A stretch of 64,000 bases of DNA from Zanthoxylum bungeanum (GCA_019454045.1 SKCR01033454.1:243191-307190); one strand, 5' to 3'; counted from the stretch's first letter, positions 9,757 through 21,496 are shown. The notes: generated from the sequence alone by a model not told the origin. Made by a program: numbers and translations.

Positions 9757-9863
9757 TTTTTAATCACCTGAAAACAAAAGAAATAAAAATTACAAAAAAA
9801 AGAAAGAAAATTAGATATAAGTAATTTAGATAGTTTCAAAATTAACAACTCAAGAAAAATAAG

Positions 9864-9881
9864 TCCCCGGCAACGGCGCCA
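9864..9881 (-). other. Primer binding site, tRNA-Asp type (functional copy)
   Basis: TGGCGCCGTTGCCGGGGA on the minus strand is an exact complement of the tRNA-Asp 3' end. It is placed six bases inside the 5' LTR (9888-11990) and upstream of gag, as needed for minus-strand priming. Confidence 0.92.
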
Positions 9882-11237
9882 AAAACTTGACCGGCGTAAA
9901 CACACACGTATAACGCAAGCGCACGTATCGTTCAAGTAGTATAAAAATATCGATCCCACGAGGACTTAATTCCTACTGTTGTTATTAATTGTTGAATCTA
10001 TTTAATTACAAATATCTAATTAAATGGAGATGAGAGAGATTGTTTGATTGATTGGTTGATTGTGGTGTTGCTAAATAAATAAATAAATAAAAAGACAAAA
10101 GAAAATACTAAGGAAAATAAAAGACTCAAAGATCTAGGGTTGTGAATCTTTCTAATATCATTTAAAAGATGAAGTAGTTATATTAAGTTGGGTAAATTAT
10201 TGAATTATTAATCTGGAACACTAAATTATGTAAAAGCCTCTTCCGAATGATCATTTACAAATACCTAGTATAATCCAATTGAACCATATGTCTATGTCAA
10301 TTAAATTACCTAGATTCATTAAGATTGAGTTCCAATTATGACTACCCCCGCCCGACAGGTATATTCCTATCCTGTAAGGAAATCTATTAAAGGGTTATCT
10401 ATCCTTAAGGAAGATCGTGGGTTGTTGAGACTAAGGTCTTAAACTTAAAATCCCTATGTCTAGTTCATTTTAAGTTTACCTAATCAATTTTATTAGTGAT
10501 CGGTTAATAAAAAGCATTAAGATTATGACTCAACAAATAACTCTTTTAATTACCTCAACTATAATCTAACCCTTTTTTAATACGGTGATATTAGAAATCA
10601 TCACAACCCTAGAATACTAACTTAGTTACAACACATAGTTAGGACTAGTAAAACAAAGATAAAAATTACTAAAAAAAAGTAAATGCAGAAAAATAAAATA
10701 AAATGCTAAGGAAAAAGGAATTAACTTCTACTAAATACTAATTAGAAATCTCCCATAAAATATAATATATACTTGTGATAATTTTATCAACCAGCCATAA
10801 AGGCGGTAATATTTGTTATTAAACCAGCCATAAAGGCGGAACCAAAATAACCAGCCATAAAGGCGGAACCAAAATAACCAGCCATAAAGGCGGAATAGTA
10901 ATTTTATTATCACCGACCAATATGGCGGTATCATTTATTAGTCAGGTTTTAAATAGTAAATATATTATTTTTAAGGGAGATTAATCTAAATAGCAATAGT
11001 AAAAGAATTACCTTTTTACCTTAGCGGTGAAAAGTTACCTACACATAGTAATTAGTAAAAAGTAAAAAGTAAAAAGTAAAAACTGTAAAAAGTAAGAAAG
11101 TGAAATTACTATTACTATTAAAAAGTAATTAAAAATATTTACAAAACTTAAACTAAAAATATTCTAGAGAGAGAAGCTCTCAATTTAGAACTAAAAAAAG
11201 AGAGAGAAAGGTACAATGAAAACTGAAAATTCGATCT

Positions 11238-11247
11238 CTATTTATAG
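11238..11247 (-). promoter_or_regulatory. LTR TATA box (5' LTR, driving gag and LOG)
   Basis: CTATAAATAG on the minus strand is identical to the left copy. It lies about 70 bp downstream, in the sense direction, of the nearest CACGTG. Confidence 0.75.
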
Positions 11248-11315
11248 GCTCGGATAAGGCTCCGGCGTCGCGACGCCCAAATTGCACTAGCGTCGCGACG
11301 CTGGGTACAGTAGGA

Positions 11316-11685
11316 CACGTGTCATGCGCTGGTTGTTGGCTGGCTCAGAATCTTATCCGATGACGTGGCACTGTTCATGACGTCATTGCTTGCGTCACGA
11401 TGACGTGTCAACTGTTCATGACGTCATTGCTTGCGTCACTCTGATGATGTGGAAGGCGACGTGGCGACACGTGGGGCGGTGGCCGTCAGACGAATGAGAG
11501 GTTGACACGTGTCGCGATGTGATTGGCTGATGCTGACATGGCATGTTGACTCGGTTGACTTGCTGACGTGGCTGCTGATGTGGACGACACGTAGGATGAC
11601 ACGTGGGGCGGTGGCCGTCCAAGCAATAGGATTTTGACACGTGGCACGGCTCATTTTAGCATGTCCGTTGTGATGGTGACACGTG
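11316..11685 (-). promoter_or_regulatory. ACGT-core motif array in U3 of the 5' LTR
   Basis: The array seen in the left LTR is preserved here. CACGTG sites occur from 11316 to 11680, two TGACGTCA sites lie near 11379 and 11419, and there are further TGACGTG cores. Because this copy is upstream of the LOG ORF, it is the one that would regulate it. Preservation in both LTRs follows from copying at the last transposition and is not by itself evidence of selection. Confidence 0.78.
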
Positions 11686-11990
11686 GCACGGCGCATGTTA
11701 GCAAAGTCAACTTTTCTCAGATTCTGATTTTGTGGACCCGGCGCATGTTAGCAGATTCGGCGCACGCTGGGCGTCGCGACGCGGAAGGTCCGGCGGCGCG
11801 ACGCTGAAATGACGATTTTGCCCTTTTTGTCCAATTTTGTCCAATTTGCCCCAAAACACTCCAGAATGTCCTGAAACTTTATTTATCTGCAAAATAAAAC
11901 AAATATATCAAAACGTTCATAAAACTCAAGAAACTATACAAAATATTAAGTTAAATGAGTGGGAAATAGTGATAGAAATACCACTCATCA

Positions 11991-12165
11991 ATTATCTAGA
12001 TGTATTCACAACTTTTCCTTTGGCTATAAAAATGTAGTGAGTGAAGGAAGACACCAAATCATTATCTAACTCCAATATTACCTTAGGTTAAATCAACTCT
12101 AGACAAGGTTAACTAAAGCACACATCACAAACATTACAAGACATTATTTCGGGGCAGATTCTCTA
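11991..12165 (-). other. Leader fragment between the LOG element and the tRNA-Arg primer site
   Basis: Short noncoding stretch. Its left part (11991-12075) resembles 7072-7150 inside the LOG element. Its right part leads into the primer site at 12166. ATTAT at 11991-11995 is the expected position of a target duplication, but the partner site cannot be located because the far end of the tandem is truncated. Confidence 0.5.
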
Positions 12166-12183
12166 TCCCCAGTGGAGTCGCCA
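12166..12183 (-). other. Primer binding site, tRNA-Arg type (Ogre/Tat-like)
   Basis: On the minus strand the site is TGGCGACTCCACTGGGGA, complementary to a tRNA 3' end TCCCCAGTGGAGTCGCCA. A tRNA-Arg primer of this form is typical of Ogre/Tat Ty3 elements. It lies against the LTR that extends to 15441, and the interior would run to the left, towards the gag remnant at 544-1883. Confidence 0.75.
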
Positions 12184-12769
12184 GACTATAGGCGAGGTAC
12201 AGAAGTGGACAACGCTGCCCGGGCTCGCGACCCCCGGTCGGGAGTACGGAATAGCCCGCGGGGACTAAATCGGAGAAATAAAATGAAGTCGCCACCCAGT
12301 GTGAACTGGGAAATGATTTAAGGCCGCACTCACCCCTCGCAAGGGAAGACCTCAAACCGTTGGGTCAGAATGGTCCCTTACTTATGCCATTGTAATGAAA
12401 AGATTATGCAATATGTACAACCAAGTCTCATGCAACACATACAGATAATTTAAGCAACATGCAAGTTTGCACATCCATAATCGTAAATAAAAAATGAAGG
12501 CAAAATACATAATTCATGAACGTATTAAACAATAAAGTGCAATAATGTAACTAATAACAACTATAAAGGCATTAATAATAAAAGCGAGCACACAATCTCA
12601 TGAGCATATCAAATAAATAAATGCGGAAATATAATAATTAATAACAGTAAAAGCGTCAATAATGAAATGATATGATTAGTTATGTAATGTAAAAGAAATG
12701 ACCAAAGAAGCAAACATGCATGAAATGTGACGAAAAGAAATCTATTCACTGTACGTGCATTCGTGAAGC

Positions 12770-13115
12770 ATTTGAAAACGCGTTCGAACGGTAAACAGAA
12801 TACATGCGTTTGTGTAGCATTGAGAAATGCGTTCGAACAAAAGTGAGACAGAATGTGCACATTCGTGTAGCGTCCGGAAACACGTTCGAACGGTAAACAG
12901 AATGTATACGTTCGTGTAGCATTCAGAAACAAATTCGAAGGATAATGAGACAGAATGTTCGCGTTCGTTTAGCATTCAGGAACGCGTTCGAACGGGACAA
13001 GACCTGATGCATATGGTAAAATAGAATGCATGCGCGTTCGAGTAGCGTTTATAAACACGTTCGAACGGACTGAGGTAGAATGCATATGTTCGTGTAGCGT
13101 TCGGAAACGCTTTCG
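12770..13115 (-). repeat. Array of TTCGAA-centred palindromes in the Ogre-like LTR
   Basis: About seven units of roughly 50 bp each carry a core GCGTTCGAACGG, spaced by GTAAACAGAATGTnnnC and CGTTCGTGTAGC. The 10 bp CGTTCGAACG core is a perfect palindrome. Several units show decay of CG to TG or CA. Confidence 0.75.
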
Positions 13116-13257
13116 AACGAGATTACCCAAAATGGTATCTGAAATGACACAAACACATGTGTGGATAAACAAATACATAATGTAGGACCTCGTATGCCCG
13201 ATTGAACATATTTCACATTCAATCGAGTGTACTTCATCCTACGCGGAAAAACATCAT

Positions 13258-13860
13258 GGTAAAGGTAGCCTTTTAGGCTTTTTCTCCCTCAAATAGAGGA
13301 CCTTTAACCAACATGATTAGCCCATGCGCATCAAACAACAATGCATGAACAAACAAAGAAGTAATATGCGAAAAGTAAATAACGGGCTAAAAGGCGCGGC
13401 AAAATATTACGGTAATGGTATCCTTTTAGGCTTTTTCTCCCTCAAATAGAGGACCTTTAAACCAACGTAATTAGCCCATGCGCATCAAGTAACAATGCAT
13501 AGAAAATAAATAAAGAAATAATATGCGAAAAGTAATAACGAAATAATAAAAATGTGCGGCAAAATATTGTGGTAAAGGTAGCCTTTGAGGCTTTTTCCCC
13601 CTCAAATAGAGGACCTTTAAACCAACGTAATTAGCCCATGCGCATCAAGTAACAATGCATAAATAAATGAAAGAGATGCGACCAAGGCCGACATCTATAT
13701 GAGACTTCGTATGCTCGACTGAACGTATTTCACATTCAATCAAGCATACTTCGTCCGGCGTGGCAAAACATCGTGGTAAAGGTAGCCTTTTGGCTTTTCC
13801 CTCGAATAGAGGACCTTTACCCCACATGATTAGCCCATGCGCATCAAGATTAACAATGCA
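13258..13860 (-). repeat. Four-unit direct repeat in the Ogre-like LTR
   Basis: Units near 13258, 13420, 13568 and 13775 share GTAGCCTTTTAGGCTTTTTC (or close), CCTCAAATAGAGGACCTTTA and TTAGCCCATGCGCATCAA followed by AACAATGCATAA. The solo LTR at 57300-59982 holds two inverted units of this kind (58738-59040), so unit number varies within the family. Confidence 0.75.
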
Positions 13861-15441
13861 TAAACAAAGAAACAATACATATAAAATAAATAGCGGAACA
13901 ATAAACACGAAATTAAATACCAAAATGTAAAACGTGCTTGAAAGTTCCTCAAGCGGTACGTGGAGTTGTATCCCAAGTACAGACTGCACTACCGTCCATT
14001 CGAATCCGGTTACGGAATTTACGTATGCGTTTCCATCCGATATACCGCAAGAGATAATACACAATCATCAACCCAACACAAACAAAACTATACATAAAAC
14101 ATAACGATGCATGCGAGTGATTGACAAAGAATAACTAAAAGATAAATGATAAAAAAAGGGGGCCCTCAGGTCTTACCTTTTAAGTTGCTTTTCGGAAGTG
14201 TGTTACGTCGTCGCCGGAAGGGTTAATGCTCCGTTATTTTTCTGGTTTCCCGCTGTTTTGGACTGCCATTATCGCTGTTTTCTTCTCTGTTTTTCCTTGC
14301 TATTTTGCTCGTTGTTTGGTTGGTGAATTTTGGTGATATAGGGGACTGGTTTTGGGTGATTTTTCCTCAATGTTTTGGGTTATTTTCAGGGTCTATTTTG
14401 GGTGTTTCGCTGCTGTTTTGGGGTTGGTTCGGGGACTGTTTTGGACTATTTTAGGGTCAGTTTTTGAGGTTATTTGTGGCTGTCGGTGGGCTTAGGTTTT
14501 GGTCAGTCATGGGGCTTACTACTTCTTTTGTTTGTTTGTGTCTTGTTTGGTGGTATTCAGCTAGAGGGGGGCTGCGTGAAGGGTTAGTAAGCAGTGTGTG
14601 TGGTGAGTGGCTTGCAAGGTGGCAATGCAATGTTTATGCGCTGGTCTTTTGTGGGTTTGTTGTAAGTGGCGTCTGTGTGTGTAGAGAGAAGGTGTAAGTG
14701 CCGTGAGTGTTGGCAAGAGAGAGAGGCCTAGGCTTTATTGCTTACTCGGTGGATTTTGTCTTCACGTGGAGGGGTCTTTGTGCTTTTGGTTTGTGAGGCC
14801 GAGAGTTGTAAGTTGAATCAGGGTTGTGAAGAGTGGTGATAGAATTGGCTGCTTTGTGGCTCTTCACGGTTTTAGAGAGAGTGCTTTCGTAGGGTTTATT
14901 TGTTTTGGTTTGAGAGAGAGAGACGAAAGAGAGAGGTGGTTGCCGTGAGTTGTGTGTGCATGGGAGAGGAGTGTCTAGGGTTTACTAGTGTTATGTTTTA
15001 TAGTTACCAGCTAGGGTTAGGATTGTGCATGAGTTTTGAATAAGGAAATAAATCAAATAAAAAAAGGATGTGCTAAGTTATTAAGGGAAATAAATCATGT
15101 AATTTTGGTGGGGGTATATTTAATCAAAATATTTAGGAAATAATTTGTGTATTTTTGGTGGGGAATATATTTGATTTGGTGAGTGATTTATTTAAATTAG
15201 GAAGGGATTTATTTAATTTAATTTGATTTGATTTAATTTAATTTGAAACATGTGTTTTAAATGTTTTAATTATTTTTGGATTGGGCTTGGACGAAATGGG
15301 CTTTGGATGGGTGCGGGGGTTTTGGACCGAGGCTTATATTTTAAAACAGAGATTAATCGGGCGAACCCGAGGCCAATTAGCGAGTTAAATTTGTTGATGC
15401 ATAATTGAGCTTTCATGCAAAAAAAAATGCAAGTGTCTACA

Positions 15442-15684
15442 CTATGTATGCTAGATGTTACTTCAATAATTTTAGATATTTATATAAATAATAAAATATT
15501 ATTATAATAATAAAATATTATTACTATATATATATATATATATATTTTAAAAAAATTATGTCCAAAAATTTATAAATTTTTTCACACCTTTTGGTCTCAC
15601 AACACATGCATATCAATTTTCCACGCAAATTTCCTTGTTTTATAACACCAAATATAATGAAATAAATGCAGTAATAAATCCAAC
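15442..15684. other. AT-rich spacer with a TA microsatellite
   Basis: No gene is seen. A (TA)n run lies at about 15525-15545. The last eight bases, AATCCAAC at 15677-15684, are the left target duplication of the following hAT element. Confidence 0.6.
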
Positions 15685-18629
15685 TAGACCCGGCCGGCGG
15701 TTCGGTTCGGTTCCGAACGGGAACCGAACTGAACGATTCCCGGTTCCACGAGTGTGGAACTGTAACCGGAATTGAAACCGGAACCGAACCGTTTGGTTCC
15801 GGTTCCATTCAGATTTTTTTACTTTATTGAAAATAAAAAAATTGAGATTAATAAAATAAAATAATTTAAAATTATGAATTTGAATTTCTATAATAAACTT
15901 ACATTACATAATTACATTAAATTACAAATCAAATTCTTATATAAAAAAATAAAAAAAATTAAATTAAATTAAAGAGCTTGAAGTTAAATTTTTAAAAACT
16001 TAAGTTGCCTACGTATCCTCCAGGGGTGAGAGGAATCAAAGCTCACATATTTCCATTATATTTTAAAGATATTTCCCCCAATTGTAATTTTACAATTATT
16101 TAAATATTTAATTATCAATCATCATCAGTGCCTGTTGATCCTTCAGCTCCAGTTCCGCTTGCACTTGCAGTCGCAGATGCATTATCGAACAAGTCTTCAA
16201 ATTCATCAGGAGCATTTTCTTGTTGCCTCAGATCAGCTCGGGTCCAATAATCCACACATGTTGTTGCTTCTAGAGTGCTTGGATGTAATGAAGACCGTCT
16301 GACTTCCAATATATTGCCTCATATGCTAAAGGCTTTCTCAACCGCAACGGTGGAAACATGTGTTGCCAATATCTTTTAGCAATAATTGATAATACAAGAT
16401 ATACATTTTGATGTCGGTTCCACTATTCAAGGATTTGAAAATTTTTACTAACTAAACTTTCAGTTGAAAACTCAAAATTTGTAGATAAATAATTATCTAT
16501 TTCCGGGTTATTAGTCATGTTATCCCTATGTATTTTATTTCGTTGTAATAACCAACGATCACCTGCGCTAAGTCTAGATTGCATTACGGTCGTTTCGCTA
16601 CTATTAGATTGTCCTACTGATTGCAAGTTATATCTTCTAACATAATCATTAAATAACTCTATTAAATCAATTTTTATTTTAGCTATTATTATTGTAATAT
16701 CAATTTCATCTGATATTCCTAAATATCCATAATAAGCGGGTAAAACACTATTCAAACCTTCTAATTTAAATCTAAGATAAAAAACAGCAGCAATAAGATA
16801 AAGTAAATGAATATCTATAAAATAATGCAACTATTTTCGTTTCATAACATTAATAGCTTCAAACAAAACAATATCATTAGGATCACGACTATCAACATGC
16901 TCATCGAGAGTACCAACAATATTCAAACTTTCAAGAATAAATAAATGTGTTGTAGGATGATAAACTCCGCTAAAAATTTGTGTAGCATCATTAAACACTT
17001 TTAAAATCTCTAAATTTTTTTCACAAATTTCCCATTGATTAGGAAAAAATGTGATATGTTGAATATTTTGAGAAAAAAACTACATAATGCATCTTTGTAT
17101 TGCAAAGCTTGACATAAAAGAAAATAAGTTGAATTCCAACGTGTTGGAACATCTCGTAAAATTTTATCGGTTTAATACCATTAAATTTACAAAACTTGGC
17201 CCATTCTCTCATAATTTGAGAATATGATCAAATACAATTAATTGCTTCTTTAATAGGCTCAATGAAAGGTGATAATTTTTCCAAACCATATTGAACACAT
17301 AAATTATGGACATGACATGTGCAACGAACATGAAAAAAACGACCCCCTAAATTTGGTTCTCATATTTCTATTAAATCAGTGATTGATGCAGTATTTGCAG
17401 ATGCATTATCAAATCCAACTGTTAAAATTTTACCTAATAAACCATATTCATCAAAAATTACTTTCATCATTTTATAAATATTTTGTGCATTATGTTGTTC
17501 ATCAAAAACTCTAAATGCAATAAGTCATTTTTGCATGTTCCATGATGCATCAATCCAATGACAAGTCACACTCATGTATGAGTGTGTTCGCCAATGGTCA
17601 TTCCAAATATCAGAACAAATAGATAGACGCCCTTTAATATCTCTAAATGTTTCATTTAAAATAATTTTACCATCTTTGTATAATTTAAAAATTTGACGTT
17701 TTGTTGTATTTCTAGTCATTCTACATGCAGCATGATTTAAAGCATTTTGAACGTAATTAGTAAAAATAATTTGTTCACCAAAACTCAAAGAAAGATGTGT
17801 CATACAAGTTAATTTAGCAAATTCTTCTCTATTTTTAGCATTAAAATATTTAAATAAATATAAAGCACTCGTACCTCTACTAGATGATGCGTACCTGACC
17901 ATTTGAGTTTGCGTCGTATCAAGTCCAAGTTCAACCGAATGATGTCTTTCCAGGTGCTTGATCATATTGCCGTATCCACCAGAAAATTTGTAAGAAATCC
18001 CACAATGGTTGCATACTGCTCTTGAACCTTCATCAATATCGTCTAAATGAAAATGAATTTTGAAAACATCTGAGGAACGAGACTTAACTTCTCTTCTCCG
18101 TGAACCGATACTAGGGCCGCTCTCTTGGGTTGACACATTTGACATTGTGTTCTCAGATGAGCTTGTCATTTGTTGTTGTTTAAGAATTAGAGAATTGAGA
18201 ATGATAAATTGTAATTTGTAATTGTAAATGAGAGAATTGAGAATAAAAGGATTGTAAGAATTGAGAGAATTGAGAATTGAGAAATTGGTGTGTTGAAATA
18301 ATGAAAAATCACCCATATTTATACATTTTAAGAATATTTTTATGATACCTAAAATGCCTATAAAATTAGCCATTTTATTACTGTTATTAGGGGTAATTTG
18401 GGAAATCCCCAAATTTATTTATTTATTTTTTGGACGTTGGGGGCAGGGAGCAACGACTCCCCGCCCCCCAGCCCAACGGCTAGTAGCCGTTGGGGGGAAT
18501 AGTTGGAACCGAACAGTTCCAGCGGTTCAAACCGGTTCGGTTAGGATAAGAACCATAACTGAACCGGTCAGGTTCCGGTTCTGATTCCGGAACCGAAATC
18601 AGTTGGAACCGGACTCTTGACGGGGTCTA
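15685..18629 (-). mobile_element. hAT DNA transposon with BED-type transposase remnant
   Basis: The element starts TAGACCCGGCC and ends GACGGGGTCTA, giving short terminal inverted repeats. It is flanked by AATCCAAC (15677-15684) and AATCCAAT (18630-18637), an 8 bp target duplication with one mismatch, as expected of hAT elements. Both subterminal regions are packed with GGTTCCGGTTC/GGTTCGGTTC motifs, a likely transposase-binding zone. The transposase is on the minus strand. A deleted relative lies at 37940-38594. Confidence 0.88.
16115..18169 (-). pseudogene. hAT transposase (RICESLEEPER-like), interrupted by stops
   Basis: The enzyme would cut and paste the hAT element. The likely start is MTSSSENTMSN near 18169. 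The open frame extends further upstream to 18412, but that part is low-complexity leader. A BED zinc finger follows (CNHCGISYKFSGGYGNMIKHL, then H-x4-H type ending ERHHS). The first half of the RNase H-like fold reads CSDIWNDHWRTHSYM with its aspartate, then HWIDASWNMQ. Beyond a stop near 17524 the frame continues with VGFDNASANTASI, which holds the second aspartate. Later pieces (16423-16830) and the C-terminal dimerisation segment RRSSLHPSTLEATTC (16115-16309) are also readable. Only a handful of stops separate them, so decay is recent. The short terminal acidic/Ser-Thr-Gly tail is shared with the copy at 38021-38272. Confidence 0.82.
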
Positions 18630-18637
18630 AATCCAAT

Positions 18638-21496
18638 CGTCACTTTCAACTCACATGCACCCACTTTATTTTTAATTCTCTCACTCCCTCTTCTTCATTT
18701 TTCTTTTTTGTTTTGTTTTGTTTTTTTTTTCCTTTTTCTTTTTTGCGATCAAACTGCATCCTAACAACTATAAATCATTGCTTTCATTTTAAACTTATAT
18801 ACGTGATACAAGAAAAATAATAATAATAATTTACAATTGTATTTACTATTACAGTAAATAAACATATATATACAATCATGATTTGTCATGTTATAGCAAT
18901 CATTAATTAATGAATATTCTATCATATATTTATTTTTTTCTCAATATCAATTGATCACCATGATAGCCAAAAAATATTTTAAAATCAATGGCTCCGATAA
19001 ATTCATGCATAGTTTTCTTGTTGAATATGAATCAATTCAATTCTCGTTTGTTTGAACATAATACAGACAGTTTTTTTTTTTTTTTTTTTTTTTAATTCAC
19101 TTTTATCATGCATAAATTCAAGGAAACTAATATGCAATCCTAGAATCAATACACACTCAAGGATTTAGAAAAACTTGTAAGGGCCACTTACCTGCAACGT
19201 CTAGCCTTCCTTCTAGTTCGACCCTTTACCGATACTCGTACTATCTCTCTCTGGAATTTCTCCAAAAGCACAAACTTACTCCAAGTCTTACTGTACTCTA
19301 TTCGTTACCTATTTATGTATAGTTTCGTCTTATTCTTCTTCTTAGTTTCCCATTTGGCTCGACAGAAAGGTCTCAAAAAATTGCATATCAAGCCGAGTTT
19401 TACTCCATCCTTAAGAATTTATTATCCCCGGCACGATACACTACAGATCTCTTGGCTAATGTTCTCTGAGGATAATTGGTTGCTTCTTGATTAAAGGACA
19501 CTCATTTATTCATGAACACAAATTAGGACAAAATAGTGAAAACTCTCTCAAGTATTTAGATTTTCTAATATGGCTAAAACTTAAAAAAGAATTGAATATA
19601 TTTTAAATTGAATGTCTAAATGAGAAATCAAGGAGACCTATTTATAGAGATGGAAAATTGTCATTAATGAGGTACTCTTAGTGTTAAGGATGTAATCCTT
19701 TAAAATGTTATAACTCTTTAATGTACCTTTCCAACTCAAAGATTATATCATTTCCCTCTAAAAGATATATCCATTCATTTGGAATCTTTCCTAAATGCCA
19801 CATATTAAAGACATGTCTTGTCAAAAGACCCCTTATAAATACACCATATATTTAGCAAATTTCATACAAAATAATGTAAGTTTATAACGAATGCATAAAC
19901 CCCAACTGAAACCCATGTTACCAAGCTATAAAAATGGTGGTATAGCTAGAGATAGATATTTTATTATTTGACAAAATTGAGGAGCTAAAATAAGTTGCTA
20001 ATATTAACAAATCAACCTTTTAACTATAAATTTTACTTGACTAAGAATGATACTGTTCCTTTTCCAATTGAAGCAATGTAACTAAAGAGAGAGTAATAAC
20101 CCCAAAAGTTTATACATGTATTTCAAAAACTCAATCATGTCCTTTCCCAAAAAGAAAAAGCTCAAACATGTAAAATAGAGAATGGTCAGCTGACTCTCTT
20201 CTTCACCACCCCAAATAAACTCAATCATGTCCTTGAAGTTGCAATACAATTTAGTTATCAAATCATATACCATACACTATATCTATAAGAAACATTAAAT
20301 GTAACCCGTATGAATCATACACCTAATCACAGACATCGTCATTAATCAACAGACTTCCAATCTTAATCCTCAAGCCCTAAAACTCCATGAATCTTGTAAC
20401 CTAACAAGATGTACTATGGATGAACCTTGTAAAGCTTTATTGAGAATCGAGGCTCACAGTTACAAAAATACATTCTAATATATAAGTCCCACACCCAGTG
20501 TTTGTTTGTTTTTTTTTTTTTTTTTTTTGAAGGGGAAAGACTGAAATTCCAACAACAAAGAGTATGAATATTTGAAAGTCAACTCAATGCATACTCCTAC
20601 TGTTGGGATTAGAATTTTGAACAGAATCGAATGTTCATAACAGCAGGAAATTCAAGCAGCAAAACATCTCATATTTGAACTAAAGAATAAATTTTGTTCC
20701 ATGGTAAAAAGCTACAACTAAAATGAAAGTTCTAGCAACCATATGTCATACTTGGAGTCACTGAACTCCATATCCTCCACCAAACAAGGATATCCTTCAA
20801 AGCATCTTTTAAGAACATATCAACTGGGTAAAACCAAAAGGCAATATTTTCACAAAAATATACAAATTCCCAACCCTCCAAAGCTCAGTAAGATTTCTAC
20901 CAAACATCATAAATATCAAGAGTCACTCAGAAACCATTACCCCGCATTACTTCGTGGCCATTTTCGAATACTAATACAAGCAAAGTTGCTAGCATTGATC
21001 AGAGACCACAATAAGGTATAACATATCTATTCATCATACTAAAAAGTACTTGTACCACGGATACCACAATTTTCCACATAAAAATTGATTTTTGATCATT
21101 TCAAAGTGCAGGAAATCCAAGAGTTTATTACAGCCCCAAATATCCATAACAAAAGGCTAAAACTAAATTGTATTTATAGCAGAACAAGTTTTCTCCACCA
21201 CCTGTGAAAATGTAATAAACACAGAAATTGAGTACAAGCAACGCGATATAAGTTATAATTTAAGAAAATTCAAGTCCTTTGTTCTTTTCACACGCCTCTC
21301 ATTTGATAGCAACATTTACAAAACAAACCCTAACTATCCATTGCCAAGACTGTTTAATTTGTTCCCAATCCAACAACTGCTAATCAAATATTTAAACCCC
21401 CTAAACCACAGAACAAATGTACAAAAAGACAAGTAACAATTGAATCTCTAAACCCCCTAAAAACGACACCTTTCTATCTAATTTTACTTTCTTACC
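18638..21496. other. Intergenic DNA and presumed 3' flank of the VQ gene
   Basis: No convincing gene. It contains poly-T tracts near 18720, 19070 and 20510, and an AT-rich low-complexity background. The stretch near 19180-19500 is richer in C and T and looks like the edge of an old retroelement, but I could not assign it. The 3' UTR of the minus-strand VQ gene probably occupies about 21150-21496. The 92-residue plus-strand frame at 20743-21021 has no recognisable motif. Confidence 0.5.

Larger units (their letters stand above)
3616..11990 (-). mobile_element. Athila-like Ty3 retrotransposon carrying a LOG gene, no pol
   Basis: The element consists of two 2.1 kb LTRs (9888-11990 as the 5' LTR, 3616-5716 as the 3' LTR), a tRNA-Asp primer site at 9864-9881, a gag-like ORF at 8881-9756, an intact LOG ORF at 7361-8014 and a purine-rich tract next to the 3' LTR. 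No protease, reverse transcriptase, RNase H or integrase motif is present in the 4.17 kb interior, so it would need enzymes from another element. The LTRs differ at only a modest number of positions by eye, mostly homopolymer changes, which suggests a recent insertion. Both LTRs begin TGATGAGTGG and end CCGGTCA in the sense direction. A further truncated interior (2942-3609) continues beyond the 3' LTR, so the locus is a partial tandem and no clean target duplication can be read. Confidence 0.85.
9888..11990 (-). repeat. Athila-like LTR, right copy (5' LTR of the LOG element)
   Basis: This 2103 bp LTR would drive transcription of gag and LOG. It repeats every landmark of the left copy: a CG-palindrome at both sides of U3, an ACGT array, a TATA box and a minisatellite. 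Small differences are mostly in A or T runs, and one CACGTG context differs only outside the core. Confidence 0.9.
12184..15441 (-). repeat. Ogre/Tat-like LTR next to the tRNA-Arg primer site
   Basis: In the sense direction it begins TGTAGACACTTGCATTTTT at 15441 and ends beside the primer site. It is the inverted relative of the solo LTR at 57300-59982: both share the start, the TTCGAA repeat array, the unit around GAGGACCTTTA and a conserved end block (GGGACCATTC...CAACGGTTTGAGGTCTTCC). At about 3.26 kb it is longer than the 2.68 kb solo copy, partly through extra internal repeat units. The 107-, 77- and 139-residue open frames inside it are made by the repeats and are not genes. Confidence 0.8.

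Noticed and set aside
12770..13115. Regular repeats with spacers that could suggest a CRISPR array
   Set aside because: Spacers are themselves repeated, units are palindromic and diverged, the context is a plant LTR and no cas gene is near.
12609..13237. Open frames with Cys/Tyr/Phe-rich repeats resembling a secreted repeat protein
   Set aside because: The protein repeats follow the TTCGAA DNA array and appear in several frames. They are repeat artefacts in an LTR.
20743..21021. A 92-codon plus-strand frame
   Set aside because: No domain, no paralogue, ordinary AT-rich codon pattern and no sign of a promoter. It is probably chance.
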